A stretch of 64,000 nt of DNA, from assembly GCF_036057275.1 (NCBI RefSeq), contig NZ_CP107945.1:3968001-4032000 (forward strand), in the 5' to 3' direction. Positions 17,574-26,994 of this stretch are shown here, piece after piece. A program made the translations under genes and the position numbers. Numbering within the stretch: position 1 is the first letter of the stretch; each line of letters opens with the position of its first letter. The DNA is from Streptomyces sp. NBC_00390 (lineage in GTDB: Bacteria > Actinomycetota > Actinomycetes > Streptomycetales > Streptomycetaceae). The notes below the pieces were generated by a model. That model was not told the origin of the DNA, made no database searches, and saw only the letters and a program-made list of their open reading frames with translations.

Positions 17574-19016
17574 ATGCGTACGCGTGCGCTTCTCGTGACC
17601 ACTCTCGTGACCACCGCCCTTGCCGCAGGCCTGCTCACCGTCACGGCCGGCACCGCCCCGGCCGCCCCCTCCGGGCTGCAGGACGACTTCAACGGCGACG
17701 GCTACCGCGATCTGGCAATCGGCGCCCCCATCACCAACATCGGCGGCCATCCGGGCGCCGGACTCGTGGCCGTCGTCCACGGCGGCCCGAACGGCCTCGA
17801 CAAGTCCAAGCGGACCCTCATCAGCCAGGCCACGGCCGGCATCCCGGGCGTCCCCGAGGTCAACGACCACTTCGGCTCCGCGCTCACCACCGGCGACCTC
17901 GACGGCGACGGCTACACCGACCTCGTCGTCGGCGTGCCCGGCGAGCGGATCGGCAGCACCTCCACATACGGCGTGATCACCGTCGCCTGGGGCGGCCCGA
18001 AGGGGCTCACCTCCGCCACCGAGTTGGCGACACCGCTGCCCGCCCCGCGTCCCGAGCTGGGCCGGTCCCTCGCCGTCGGCGACTTCGACGGCGACGGCAG
18101 CACCGACCTGGCCACCGTCAACAGCGGCGACATCGGAGGACTGCACATCTTCGAAGGCCCTTTCACCAGGACCGGCAAGGCCACCGCGCGCACCGACGTC
18201 AACCTCTCCGATGCAGGCATCGGCGTCGACAGGGTCGTCGCGGGGAACGTCGACGGTGACGGGGCGAGCGACCTGCTCGTCCTGGGCAGGGACGAGGCCA
18301 TCGACGGTCTCACCGGCCGCAGCGTCCTCTACCGGGGCGGGAAGACGGGCCTCACGATGTCCGGCGCGGTCGCGGGCGGCCCGGCGGCGGTCATCGCCGA
18401 CGTCGACAAGGACGGCTTCGGCGACATCGTCACCGGCAACCCCGCGGAGAAGTCCGCCTACAACCCGGACGGCGGCCTCGGCGGCGCTGTCACGGTGGCC
18501 TACGGCAGCGCCTTTGGCCTCAGCGGCCGTGCCCCGGTCCACATCACGCAGGACACCGCCGGCGTACCCGGCACCGGCGAGAGCCACGACGGGTTCGGCA
18601 CGAGCCTGTCCTCCGGCGACACCGACGGCGACGGCTACGCGGACATCGCCGTCGGCGTCAGGGACGAAGCCCTCGGCAGCACGCCCCAGGCCGGACAGGT
18701 CGTCGTCCTGCGCGGCTCCGCCACAGGACTGACCGGCACCGGCGCCAAGGCCTTCACCCAGGACACCGCGGGTGTGCCCGGCACCGCCGAGCCCTTCGAC
18801 CACTTCGGCTCCTCGGTGCGGCTCCTGGACAGCAACAAGGACCGCCGCGCCGAACTCGCCGTCGGCGCCCCCACGGAGAACAGCTACGCCGGTTCCGTCT
18901 GGCTCCTCAAGGCCGGCGCGAGCGGCATCACCGCGACCGGCTCGACGTCGTTCGGTTCCACCACGCTCGGCGGCCCGTCCGGCCTCACGCACTTCGGCGA
19001 CGTACTCGCCAACTGA
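17574..19016 (+). CDS. secreted FG-GAP (integrin-like) propeller protein 1
   Basis: 480 residues. Sec signal peptide (about 1-29, ending TAPAAPSG) followed at once by calcium-binding DFNGDGYRDLAIGAP and about seven FG-GAP/VCBS repeats with D-x-D/N-x-D-G motifs (DLDGDGYTDLVVGVP, DFDGDGSTDLATV, DVDKDGFGDIVTG, DTDGDGYADIAVG, DSNKDRRAELAVG), spaced by VPG-x-x-E segments before each FG. This predicts an exported, calcium-stabilised seven-blade propeller. No catalytic domain is attached. First intact member of a tandem array; 33 bp separates it from the next gene, suggesting co-transcription. Ligand unknown. Confidence 0.85.
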   Translation: MRTRALLVTTLVTTALAAGLLTVTAGTAPAAPSGLQDDFNGDGYRDLAIGAPITNIGGHPGAGLVAVVHGGPNGLDKSKRTLISQATAGIPGVPEVNDHFGSALTTGDLDGDGYTDLVVGVPGERIGSTSTYGVITVAWGGPKGLTSATELATPLPAPRPELGRSLAVGDFDGDGSTDLATVNSGDIGGLHIFEGPFTRTGKATARTDVNLSDAGIGVDRVVAGNVDGDGASDLLVLGRDEAIDGLTGRSVLYRGGKTGLTMSGAVAGGPAAVIADVDKDGFGDIVTGNPAEKSAYNPDGGLGGAVTVAYGSAFGLSGRAPVHITQDTAGVPGTGESHDGFGTSLSSGDTDGDGYADIAVGVRDEALGSTPQAGQVVVLRGSATGLTGTGAKAFTQDTAGVPGTAEPFDHFGSSVRLLDSNKDRRAELAVGAPTENSYAGSVWLLKAGASGITATGSTSFGSTTLGGPSGLTHFGDVLAN

Positions 19017-19049
19017 CCTGCTCATTCAGTCGATTCAGGAGAGACCAGC

Positions 19050-20495
19050 GTGCGCAAGCACCTCCGCATCACCCTGGCCGCCGCGGCCGCCGCCGTCCTC
19101 ACCGGCTCTCTGCTCGCCGCGACCGCCGCCACCGCGTCGGCCGCGCCCTCCGGGCTGCAGGGCGACTTCAACGGCGACGGCTACCGGGACCTGGCGATAG
19201 CCGCGCCCATCGCCAAGGTCGCCGGCAAGTCCGGCGCCGGGTACGTGGTCGTCGTCTACGGCACCAAGAGCGGCCTCGACAAGACGAAGCGGACGCTCAT
19301 CAGCCAGGACACCGCCGGTATCCCGGGTGTCCCCGAGACCGGCGACTACTTCGGCGACCGGCTCACCGCAGGGGACCTCGACGGCGACGGATACACCGAC
19401 CTGGTCGTCGGCGTGCACGGCGAGCGGATCGGCAGCACCGACGAATTCGGCGTGCTCACCGTCGTGTGGGGCGGCGCTGACGGCCTGAAGACCGCCACCG
19501 ACATCACCTCGCCGCTGCCCCAGTCCCGCAACGAGCTGGGCTGGGACGTCGCCGCCGGCGATTTCGACGGCGACGGCAGCACCGACCTGGCCGCCGTCAA
19601 CATCTCCTCGCCCGAGCTGAACATCTTCAAGGGCCCCGTCTCCAGGACCGGCAAGGCCGCTGCCCTGGTGGGCATCGACACCATGGAGGAGACCGGCATC
19701 AACTCCGACAAGCTCGTCGCGGGCGACGTCAACGGCGACGCCGCCACCGATCTGCTGGTCATGGGCCAGGAGTTGAGCGGCGACAACTACCGCACCCGCA
19801 GCGTCCTCTACAAGGGCGGGGCGAGCGGGCTCACGCCTGCGGGCAAGGTAGCGGGCGGCTACGCGGGCGCCATCGGCGATGTGAACAAGGACGGCTACGG
19901 GGACATCGTCACCGGCAACTTCATGGAGAAGTCCACCACGGAGCCCCATGGCGGCCTCGGCGGTGCCATCACCGTGACGTACGGCAGCGCCACCGGTCTC
20001 AGCACCCGTACCCCGGTCCGTATCAACCAGGACACCACCGGTGTGCCCGGTACGGCGGAGAAGGGCGACAGCTTCGGCTGGAGCCTGTCCGCCGGTGACA
20101 CCAACGGCGACGGATACGCGGACATCGCCGTCGGCTCCATGGGCGAGGCCCTCGGCAGCAAGACGGGCGCGGGCTCCTTCCATGTACTGCGCGGCTCCGC
20201 CTCGGGCCTCACCGGATCCGGCGCCAAGTCCTTCTCGCAGGACACGGCAGGCGTGCCCGGCAGCGCCGAGGCGCGTGACCACTTCGGCGCCTCGGTACGG
20301 CTCGTCGACAGCAACGCGGACGGCCGCGCGGAGCTCGCCGCGGGCGCCTACGCGGAGAACGCGGGCGCCGGTTCGCTCTGGCTCTTCAAGACCGGCACGA
20401 GCGGCATCACGGCGACCGGCTCGACGACGTTCGGCTCCACCTCGCTCGGCGGGCCCTCCGGCCTCGCGTACTTCGGCGACGAACTCGCCCACTGA
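19050..20495 (+). CDS. secreted FG-GAP propeller protein 2
   Basis: 481 residues, GTG start at 19050 after AGGAGAG. Signal peptide ends TASAAPSG, directly followed by DFNGDGYRDLAIAAP. It has the same seven-repeat plan as gene 1 (DLDGDGYTDLVVGVH, DFDGDGSTDLAAVN, DVNKDGYGDIVTG, DTNGDGYADIAVG, DSNADGRAELAAG) and an almost identical C-terminus (TTFGSTSLGGPSGLAYFGDE). Genes 1 and 2 are the closest pair in the array, so a recent duplication is likely. Confidence 0.87.
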   Translation: MRKHLRITLAAAAAAVLTGSLLAATAATASAAPSGLQGDFNGDGYRDLAIAAPIAKVAGKSGAGYVVVVYGTKSGLDKTKRTLISQDTAGIPGVPETGDYFGDRLTAGDLDGDGYTDLVVGVHGERIGSTDEFGVLTVVWGGADGLKTATDITSPLPQSRNELGWDVAAGDFDGDGSTDLAAVNISSPELNIFKGPVSRTGKAAALVGIDTMEETGINSDKLVAGDVNGDAATDLLVMGQELSGDNYRTRSVLYKGGASGLTPAGKVAGGYAGAIGDVNKDGYGDIVTGNFMEKSTTEPHGGLGGAITVTYGSATGLSTRTPVRINQDTTGVPGTAEKGDSFGWSLSAGDTNGDGYADIAVGSMGEALGSKTGAGSFHVLRGSASGLTGSGAKSFSQDTAGVPGSAEARDHFGASVRLVDSNADGRAELAAGAYAENAGAGSLWLFKTGTSGITATGSTTFGSTSLGGPSGLAYFGDELAH

Positions 20496-20529
20496 CACCC
20501 TCCCTCAGCTCTGTGCAGGAGAACGCAGC

Positions 20530-21987
20530 GTGAAGATGAACCTCCGCATCACCCTGGCGACGGCCGCCGCGGCCGCCCTCACCGGCGGCCTGCTGGCCGC
20601 GACCTCCGGCACCGCCTCCGCCGCCCCTTCGGGGCTGCAGGGCGACTTCAACGGCGACGGATACCGCGACGTGGCCGTGTCGGCTGCGAGCGCCACCGTG
20701 AACGGCTACAAGAACGCGGGCGCCGTCACCGTTCTGTACGGCTCGGCCGGCGGCGCGGGCGCCGAGAAGATCCAGACCCTCACCCAGAACAGCGCCGGCG
20801 TCCCCGGCACCGCCGAGACGGGCGACGCCTTCGGCGGCCATCTCGCGGCAGGCGACTACAACGGCGACGGATACGCCGATCTCGCCGTGGGCTCCCAGCG
20901 GGAGGACGTCGGCTCGGACACGGACGGCGGCGCGGTCACCATCGTGTGGGGCTCCGCGACCGGGCTCGTTGGCGGTACGGGGGTCGCCGACCCGTCCCCC
21001 TCCAGCCACGACCAGTTCGGCGCTGTCGTCGCGGCAGGCGACTACAACGGCGACGGCAAGGCCGACCTCGCCATCAGCGCCGACAACCAGAAGATCGACA
21101 TCTACCGCGGCGGCTTCACCAAGTCCGGTGGTACCGGCGGCCGTTACTCGCTCACCGCCCCGGTCCTGGCAGTGCCCGGATTCGACATCTTCTACCTCGC
21201 CCCGGGCGACGTGAACAAGGACGGCCGCACCGACCTGGTCGTCGACGGCTACGAGGGCGACAGCCCGAACGAGTACTCGTACAACGCCAACTACTACCTG
21301 CCGGGCTCGGCCTCCGGCCTCACCACCACCGGCAAGGTGAAGCTGCCCGCGGGTGTCATCTCCGACATCGGCGACGCCAACGGCGACGGTTACGGCGACA
21401 TCGTCATCGGCAACAGCTGGGACAGCGGCGCGGACAGCGCCGGTGTGGCCAAGGGCGGCGCCATCAAGGTCGTCTACGGCACCTCCAGCGGTCCGAACGG
21501 CGGCGAGATCACCGTTCACCAGGACACCCTCGGTGTCCCCGGCACGGCAGAGTCGAAGGACAACTTCGGCTACGAGGTGAGCTTCGGCGACATCAACGGC
21601 GACGGCAGGTCCGACCTGGCCATCGGCTCCCCCAACGAGGACGTGAACGGCGTCGCGAACGCCGGCATGGTCACCGTCCTGTACGCCACGGAGACGGGCT
21701 TCGCCGAGACCGGCAACCAGGGCCTGGACCAGGACGTCCCGGGCGTGCCCGGCGCCGGCGAGGCGGAGGACGCCTTCGGCGGCGAGGTCTTCCTCTCCGA
21801 CACGAACAACGACGGCAAGGCCGACCTGACCGTCGGCGTCCCGTGGGAGAACGCACGGGACGGCCAGATCGTGGCCTTCCGCTCCAACGGCACGCAGATC
21901 GACCCGGCGGGCCGGAGCATCGGGCTGGGCGCCACGGGCATCTCGGCCGTCGGCACCCCGATCCTCGGCTGGCTCATCACCGGCTGA
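20530..21987 (+). CDS. secreted FG-GAP propeller protein 3
   Basis: 485 residues. GTG 20530 (VKMNLRITLATAAAAALTGG) after CAGGAGAA; signal peptide ends TASAAPSG, then DFNGDGYRDVAVSAAS. Repeats DYNGDGYADLAVGSQ, DYNGDGKADLAISAD, DVNKDGRTDLVVDG, DANGDGYGDIVIG, DINGDGRSDLAIGSP, DTNNDGKADLTVGVP. More diverged than genes 1-2, with a different end (GISAVGTPILGWLITG) that most resembles the tail of the relic at 17335. 34 bp after gene 2; a hairpin follows. Confidence 0.87.
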   Translation: MKMNLRITLATAAAAALTGGLLAATSGTASAAPSGLQGDFNGDGYRDVAVSAASATVNGYKNAGAVTVLYGSAGGAGAEKIQTLTQNSAGVPGTAETGDAFGGHLAAGDYNGDGYADLAVGSQREDVGSDTDGGAVTIVWGSATGLVGGTGVADPSPSSHDQFGAVVAAGDYNGDGKADLAISADNQKIDIYRGGFTKSGGTGGRYSLTAPVLAVPGFDIFYLAPGDVNKDGRTDLVVDGYEGDSPNEYSYNANYYLPGSASGLTTTGKVKLPAGVISDIGDANGDGYGDIVIGNSWDSGADSAGVAKGGAIKVVYGTSSGPNGGEITVHQDTLGVPGTAESKDNFGYEVSFGDINGDGRSDLAIGSPNEDVNGVANAGMVTVLYATETGFAETGNQGLDQDVPGVPGAGEAEDAFGGEVFLSDTNNDGKADLTVGVPWENARDGQIVAFRSNGTQIDPAGRSIGLGATGISAVGTPILGWLITG

Positions 21988-22012
21988 CGCCAACTCCCGC
22001 CCACCGATGGCC

Positions 22013-22037
22013 GGTTCCGCGCACCCGGCGCGGAACC
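22013..22037 (+). terminator. hairpin after FG-GAP gene 3
   Basis: GGTTCCGCGC (22013-22022), 5-nt loop, GCGCGGAACC (22028-22037); 25 bp past the stop. It separates genes 1-3 from gene 4. Confidence 0.7.
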
Positions 22038-22126
22038 AGCCGTCGGGCGCTCCGACCGGCATATGGCCATGCCCCGTTGCTCAACCTGACCGACGCACCG
22101 AACCATCCCTGACCAGGAGAACGCTC

Positions 22127-23593
22127 ATGCCCCGCCATCCCCGCTTCCGCCGCGCCCTCCTGTGTGCGGCAACCGCGGCCGCACTGACCGGCGGCCTGCT
22201 CACCGCTGCCGCCGGGACCGCTTCGGCCGCCCCCTCCGGGCTCGCCGGCGACTTCAACGGCGACGGCTACCGCGACCTCGCGATCTCCGCCCCGGCCGCG
22301 ACCGTCGGCGGCAAGGAGTGGGCGGGCCATGTCGCCGTCGTGTACGGCGCCGCGACCGGCCTCAACCCCGCAAAGCGCACCGTCATCAGCCAGAACAGCC
22401 CCGGTGTCCCCGGCTCGGCCGAGACCGACGACCAGTTCGGCCACAAGGTGGCCGCGGCGGACCTCAACCGTGACGGCTACTCGGACCTGATCGTCACCGC
22501 CTCCAAGGAGGACACCGAGCAGGGCGACGACGCCGGCACCGTGGTCGTCGTCTGGGGCAGTGCTTCCGGCCTCAGCGGCGGCACCACCATCAAGAACCCG
22601 CTGGCGCTGCACGGCAGTTACTTCGGGCTGAGTCTTGCGGCCGGCGACTTCACCGGCGACGGCAAGCCGGACCTGGTCATCGGCGCCCAGGGCGACTCCG
22701 GCAACCCGCCCTTCAAGATCCGTCTGATCCGCGGCCCGTTCGCGAAGTCCGGCACGACCGGCTCCGTGACCTCGTACGCGTCACCGCTCGAGTGGCCCGG
22801 CCTCACCGCCGGAAGGGTCAACGGCGACGGCAAGGCCGACCTGGTCGTCACCGGCAACAAGCCGGAGAGCGACGACCTCGGCCCGGCCGTCTACTACCAG
22901 GGTTCCAGCAGCGGCCTCAGCAAGGGCGCCACACTCCGCCCCGGCTCCGTCGCGGCCATCGGTGACCTGGACGGCGACGGATACGGCGACATCGCGCTCG
23001 GCAACGCCGAGGAGCCGGAGCACGAGCCGTCCGGCTCCACCGGCGGCGAGCTCAGCATCGTCCACGGCACGAGCACCGGCCCCAGCGCCACGCGTCGCAC
23101 GACTCTGACCCAGAACTCCGCCGGCGTCCCCGGCGGGAGCGAGCACGGCGACGCGTTCGGCCAGGCGCTCGCGATCGGCGACCTGGACAAGGACGGCCGC
23201 GCCGACCTGTCCGTCGGCGTCCCCGGCGAGACGATCGGCGGCGAGCCCGACGGGATCTACGGCGCCGGCACGATCACCGTGCTGCGCGGCTCCGCCACCG
23301 GACTCAGCACGAGCGGCGCGCTGCTGCTCAGCCAGGACAGCCCGGGTGTCCCCGGCAGCGCGGAGAGCATCGACGGCTTCGGCTCCCAGCTGTTCGCCTC
23401 CGACGTCAACCGTGACGGCCGGGCCGACCTCAGCGCCGTCGCCTCCCAGGAGAACGACGATGCGGGCGGCCTGTGGCATCTGCCGGGCGCGGCCGGGACC
23501 CTCTACTCGACGACCGGCTCGACCAGCTTCGGACCGGGAGCACTCGGCCTCTCCACCGCGTACTCGGCCTTCGGCTCGGAGCTCGCGGGCTGA
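22127..23593 (+). CDS. secreted FG-GAP propeller protein 4
   Basis: 488 residues, ATG 22127 with CAGGAGAA upstream. Signal peptide ends TASAAPSG followed by DFNGDGYRDLAISAP. Calcium motifs include DLNRDGYSDLIVT, DFTGDGKPDLVIG, RVNGDGKADLVVT, DLDGDGYGDIALG, DLDKDGRADLSVGVP and DVNRDGRADLSAV. Same size and plan as its upstream neighbours but diverged in surface loops. Its own promoter is likely because a terminator precedes it; a second terminator follows at 23618. Confidence 0.87.
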   Translation: MPRHPRFRRALLCAATAAALTGGLLTAAAGTASAAPSGLAGDFNGDGYRDLAISAPAATVGGKEWAGHVAVVYGAATGLNPAKRTVISQNSPGVPGSAETDDQFGHKVAAADLNRDGYSDLIVTASKEDTEQGDDAGTVVVVWGSASGLSGGTTIKNPLALHGSYFGLSLAAGDFTGDGKPDLVIGAQGDSGNPPFKIRLIRGPFAKSGTTGSVTSYASPLEWPGLTAGRVNGDGKADLVVTGNKPESDDLGPAVYYQGSSSGLSKGATLRPGSVAAIGDLDGDGYGDIALGNAEEPEHEPSGSTGGELSIVHGTSTGPSATRRTTLTQNSAGVPGGSEHGDAFGQALAIGDLDKDGRADLSVGVPGETIGGEPDGIYGAGTITVLRGSATGLSTSGALLLSQDSPGVPGSAESIDGFGSQLFASDVNRDGRADLSAVASQENDDAGGLWHLPGAAGTLYSTTGSTSFGPGALGLSTAYSAFGSELAG

Positions 23594-23617
23594 GTCCCTG
23601 TCGCTCGTCATCAGCGG

Positions 23618-23643
23618 CCGGACCCGCCTCGGGGCGGGTCCGG
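23618..23643 (+). terminator. terminator of FG-GAP gene 4
   Basis: CCGGACCCGCC (23618-23628), TCGG tetraloop, GGCGGGTCCGG (23633-23643): perfect stem 24 bp past the stop. Confidence 0.85.
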
Positions 23644-23843
23644 CGGCGCTGCTGTCACCGCCGCCGGCCGGCCCCCCGCTCGGCCTGCGATCCCGGCGCA
23701 CGGCACCGCACGGGGAGACGGCGCGGCATCGCATCGGATAACCATTGGCCTGCGATTGCGTGCAAACCATTGCGTGGCAGGGGCATCCGGACCAGCATCA
23801 TGGGGCGACCGCGCACAGACGAGACCGACGGGCAGGGTGGGAC

Positions 23844-24968
23844 GTGCGGATACGAACGGCTGCCGTGGGCGCTCTCTGCGTCGCCGCGGCGCTGCTGACC
23901 GCGTGCAGCACCGCGGCCGAGCCGGAACCCCGGTCGGCCCCCAAGAACGGCGACGCGGCCCCGCTCACCGGCCGGGCAGGCGCAGCGGGAAAGCAGAGCA
24001 TGCCCGTACCGCACGGCAAGGGCAGCCGCCTCCCCTTCGACTTCAACGGCGACGGCAACCGCGATCTCGTCCTGAACGACCTGGTCAAGGCCCCCGGCGA
24101 CAGTCTCGGCGACGACGCGGGCATCGGCATCGTCTACGGCACCGCGGGCCCGCGCACCCTGGATCCGGCGGTACGGCAGCTCCTCACCCCCCGTACGCAC
24201 GCCACCGAGGTCGAGGGCGTCCTGCCCGCCGCGTTCGACGCCGAGGCCTCCTGCGACCTCGACCAGGACGGTTTCGCCGACCTCGTCGTGACCACCGACC
24301 CGCCGTACGACGGCATCGGCCGCCCGCCCGTCCCCCTGCAGCTGCTCTTCGGCTCCCCCGCCGGACTCACCGGCAAGGCGGTCGTGCTGCGCATCCCCGG
24401 CCAGGCCCGTTACGGCAACGACTGGCCCGACCATCCGGTCTGCGGCGACTTCGACGGCGACGGCTCGCCCGACCTCGCCCTCACCGCGTCCGCCGGCCGC
24501 GTCAGCTTCCTGCGCGGCCCCTTCACCCGGGCCGGCGCCCCGCGCGCCGCCACCGCCCCGCTTCCCGGCGGCGGCCCTGCGCTGGCCGCGCCCGAGGCCG
24601 CCGCGGACACCAACGGCGACGGCGCCGACGACCTGGTCGCGCTGCCCCGTACGCATACGCCCGGGACGGCCGCCAAGGGCAAGCTTCTGCTGGGCGGACC
24701 CACGGGACCGGGCCGGCCGGGCGGCGGCTACGCGTACGCCGCCGTCAAGGTCCCGCCGGCCCCGGCGCTCGGAATCGGCGGAGGCGAGAAGAAGCCCGTC
24801 ACGGACGTGCTCGCGTACGCGGACTTCGACGGCGACAAGCGCCCGGACATGGTGACGCGGACCCACCAGGGCGAGCGGGCGGACATCGTCGCCGTCCACC
24901 CGGCCCGTCCCGCGTCCCCCCGTACGCCCCCGCTGATCACGTTCAGCACGTCCCTCTTCCTGCCCTGA
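23844..24968 (+). CDS. FG-GAP repeat lipoprotein
   Basis: 374 residues. GTG 23844 (VRIRTAAVGALCVAAALLTA) gives a lipoprotein signal peptide with lipobox LTAC and Cys22 as the lipidated residue. After a low-complexity linker the FG-GAP part begins DFNGDGNRDLVLNDL, with further calcium motifs DLDQDGFADLVVT, DFDGDGSPDLALT, DTNGDGADDLVAL and DFDGDKRPDMVT. It is shorter than the four secreted paralogs and membrane-anchored; it closes the array on the same strand after a terminator. A surface-tethered partner of the soluble members is an inference. Confidence 0.82.
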   Translation: MRIRTAAVGALCVAAALLTACSTAAEPEPRSAPKNGDAAPLTGRAGAAGKQSMPVPHGKGSRLPFDFNGDGNRDLVLNDLVKAPGDSLGDDAGIGIVYGTAGPRTLDPAVRQLLTPRTHATEVEGVLPAAFDAEASCDLDQDGFADLVVTTDPPYDGIGRPPVPLQLLFGSPAGLTGKAVVLRIPGQARYGNDWPDHPVCGDFDGDGSPDLALTASAGRVSFLRGPFTRAGAPRAATAPLPGGGPALAAPEAAADTNGDGADDLVALPRTHTPGTAAKGKLLLGGPTGPGRPGGGYAYAAVKVPPAPALGIGGGEKKPVTDVLAYADFDGDKRPDMVTRTHQGERADIVAVHPARPASPRTPPLITFSTSLFLP

Positions 24969-25120
24969 CACCATCCGGCCCTGGTCCCTGACCTGGCCTG
25001 ATGCGCAATCGGGCAGGCCCCCCAGGGTTCCCCTAGGGGATGTCACAGGTCGGCAGCAAAGGCCTTCTGATCCCGGGACCGACCCCACCCCAAGTGCGCG
25101 GACCGGGTACGTTCGATTAC

Positions 25121-26008
25121 GTGGCTGGATTCAGGATCGGACGCGGCCGGGCCAATCGCCCCCCGCAGCAGCAGCAACCGCAGCAGGCTCCGCCCCCCTA
25201 TCAGGGCGGTGGCCATGCGGCACCTCCGCACGGGCAGCAGCCGCCGCAGTGGCCGCAGACGGCCGGAGGCAGACAGCAGTATCAGCAGCACCCCCAGGGC
25301 CCGTACGGCGAGCCGGAGTACTTCGGCGACCCGTACCAGCAGCCCGCGGGCCACGACCCGTACGCGGCCAACAACCCTGGTCACACCCAGGCGTTCAGCG
25401 TGCACGACGACCCGTACGGCGCCGGCTCCACCTACCAGGCGGGCGGGCCCCCGGCCGCACCCGCGGGCCCGCGGCTGCACTGGAAGCAGCTGCTGAGCGG
25501 CATCGTGCTGCGCCCGGGAGCGACGTTCTGGCAGATGCGGGACTACCCGGTGTGGGGCCCGGCACTGATCGTCACGTTCCTCTACGGTCTGCTCGCGCTC
25601 TTCGGCCTGGACGAGGCGCGCGAGGAGACGATCAACGCGACGCTCTCCACCGCGATCCCGTCGGTGCTCACCACTGCGGTGGCGTTCGTCATCGGCGCTC
25701 TGATCCTGGGCGCAGTCACCCACACCCTCGCCCGCCAGCTGGGCGGCGACGGCGCCTGGCAGCCGACGGTCGGCCTCTCCATGCTGATCATGTCCATCAC
25801 GGACGCCCCGCGCCTGCTCTTCGCCATCTTCCTTGGCGGCGAGAACTCCCTCGTCCAGGTGATCGGCTGGGCGACCTGGCTGGCGGCGGGCGCGCTGTTC
25901 ACCTCGATGGTGAGCAAGTCGCACGACCTGCCGTGGCCGAAGGCTGTGGGAGCGTCGGCGATCCAGCTGATCGCGCTGCTGTCGCTGATCAAGCTCGGCA
26001 CGATCTGA
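25121..26008 (+). CDS. Yip1-domain membrane protein with Gln/Pro-rich N-terminus
   Basis: 295 residues. Residues 1-115 are disordered and rich in Gln, Pro, Gly and Tyr (PPQQQQPQQAPPPYQGG); the rest is a Yip1-type membrane domain with about five helices (ALIVTFLYGLLALFGLDEA, VLTTAVAFVIGALILG, WATWLAAGALFTSM). The start is taken at GTG 25121 (VAGFRIGRGR), where homologous sequence begins; there is no clear ribosome site, so the mRNA may be leaderless. The frame is open to ATG 25040. Function unknown. Strong hairpin downstream. Confidence 0.75.
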   Translation: MAGFRIGRGRANRPPQQQQPQQAPPPYQGGGHAAPPHGQQPPQWPQTAGGRQQYQQHPQGPYGEPEYFGDPYQQPAGHDPYAANNPGHTQAFSVHDDPYGAGSTYQAGGPPAAPAGPRLHWKQLLSGIVLRPGATFWQMRDYPVWGPALIVTFLYGLLALFGLDEAREETINATLSTAIPSVLTTAVAFVIGALILGAVTHTLARQLGGDGAWQPTVGLSMLIMSITDAPRLLFAIFLGGENSLVQVIGWATWLAAGALFTSMVSKSHDLPWPKAVGASAIQLIALLSLIKLGTI

Positions 26009-26020
26009 GCCGTCCTCACA

Positions 26021-26062
26021 AAAGGCCCCCGTCGCATGGCATGGCACATGGCGGGGGCCTCT
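26021..26062 (+). terminator. terminator of the Yip1-type gene
   Basis: AGGCCCCCG arm near 26023 pairs with CGGGGGCCT ending at 26060; inner CATG/CATG pairs extend it. 12 bp past the stop. Confidence 0.8.
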
Positions 26063-26148
26063 CTGCGTGCTCGGCGGCCCGGCCGTGTCCGGCCGAAGGA
26101 GTCGGGCGGGGCCAGCGTGAGACGAGAGACGGCGTACGGGAGGACGGG

Positions 26149-26532
26149 ATGGCGGCACCACCGAAGCAGGCGCCGGCGAAATGGGAGAAGGTACGGTCCT
26201 TCGCCCTGACCCTGCCCGGCGCAGGCGAGGAATTCCCCTGGGGCGAGACCGTCGTCAAGGTCAACAAGAAGATCTTCGTCTTTCTGGGCGTGGACGACGA
26301 CAGCTATCCGCTGGGGATCGGCGTCAAACTCAAGGACGAAGCGATGCACGCCCACGCCCTGTCCTGCCCCGGCGCCGAGCCGTCCGGCTACGGGCTGGGG
26401 AAGGCCGGTTGGGTGCAGATCCCCCTCGCGCAGAAGGGCGCACCACCGGCGGAGGTGATCTGCGACTGGGTCGAGGAGAGCTACCGCACCATCGCCACGA
26501 AGAAGCTGATCGCGGAGCTCGACGCCCGCTGA
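26149..26532 (+). CDS. MmcQ/YjbR family protein
   Basis: 127 residues with the YjbR/CyaY-like double-wing fold: VRSFALTLPGAGEEFPWGE near the N-terminus, VNKKIFVFLGVD, the middle VKLKDEAM, and GKAGWVQIPL followed by a helix WVEESYRTIATKKL. These proteins are often labelled DNA-binding on weak grounds; function is not established. ATG 26149 follows GGGAGGACGGG. Confidence 0.82.
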   Translation: MAAPPKQAPAKWEKVRSFALTLPGAGEEFPWGETVVKVNKKIFVFLGVDDDSYPLGIGVKLKDEAMHAHALSCPGAEPSGYGLGKAGWVQIPLAQKGAPPAEVICDWVEESYRTIATKKLIAELDAR

Positions 26533-26655
26533 CCGCGCTCAGCGCAAGCTAGTCGGCGATCAACTCGGACAAGACCGGCACCCTGACGATGAACCAGATG
26601 ACCGCTGTCGAAGTGGTGAGTCCCACCGCCTCGCCCGCCGGTCGAGGGGCACAGG

Positions 26656-26955
26656 GTGAGCCGTCGCTCTGCCCTGCCCGGGCCGCCGGTGGTGGGGCTG
26701 TGGGCGATCCTGCCGGCCATCGTGCTCTACGCCTTCCTCGGCTCGTCACGGCTGCTGTCGGTCGGCCCCGAATCGACGACCGCGCTGATGACCGCCACGG
26801 TGGTGGGGCCGCTCGCCGCGGGTGATCCCGCGCGGTACGCCGTCCTGGCATCGGCGCTCGCCGTCGCGGTCGGCCTGATGTGCCTGGTGGCGTGGGCCGC
26901 ACCCGGCGGACGGGACCTCCGGCCAGGCCGCTTCGTCCGCCGTACGACCGGCGAC
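26656..26955 (+). pseudogene. SulP-family anion permease fragment
   Basis: The frame reads LWAILPAIVLYAFLGSSRLL, then SVGPESTTALMTATVVGPLA, AAGDPARYAVLASALAVAVG and LMCLVAWAAP. This is the N-terminal transmembrane region of SulP/sulfate permeases (the SSR-x-LSVGPES-x-x-x-LM signature). The first helix is missing upstream and the frame runs into unrelated sequence after about residue 80, so only about a sixth of a permease remains. On the opposite strand a short tail (VIWFIVRVPVLSELIAD, stop at 26549) may be another fragment that I cannot identify. The gap 26533-26994 holds nothing else. Confidence 0.7.
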
Positions 26956-26994
26956 CTGGCGGCCGTCATGAGGAGCCGACCGCCGCCTCGGCAG

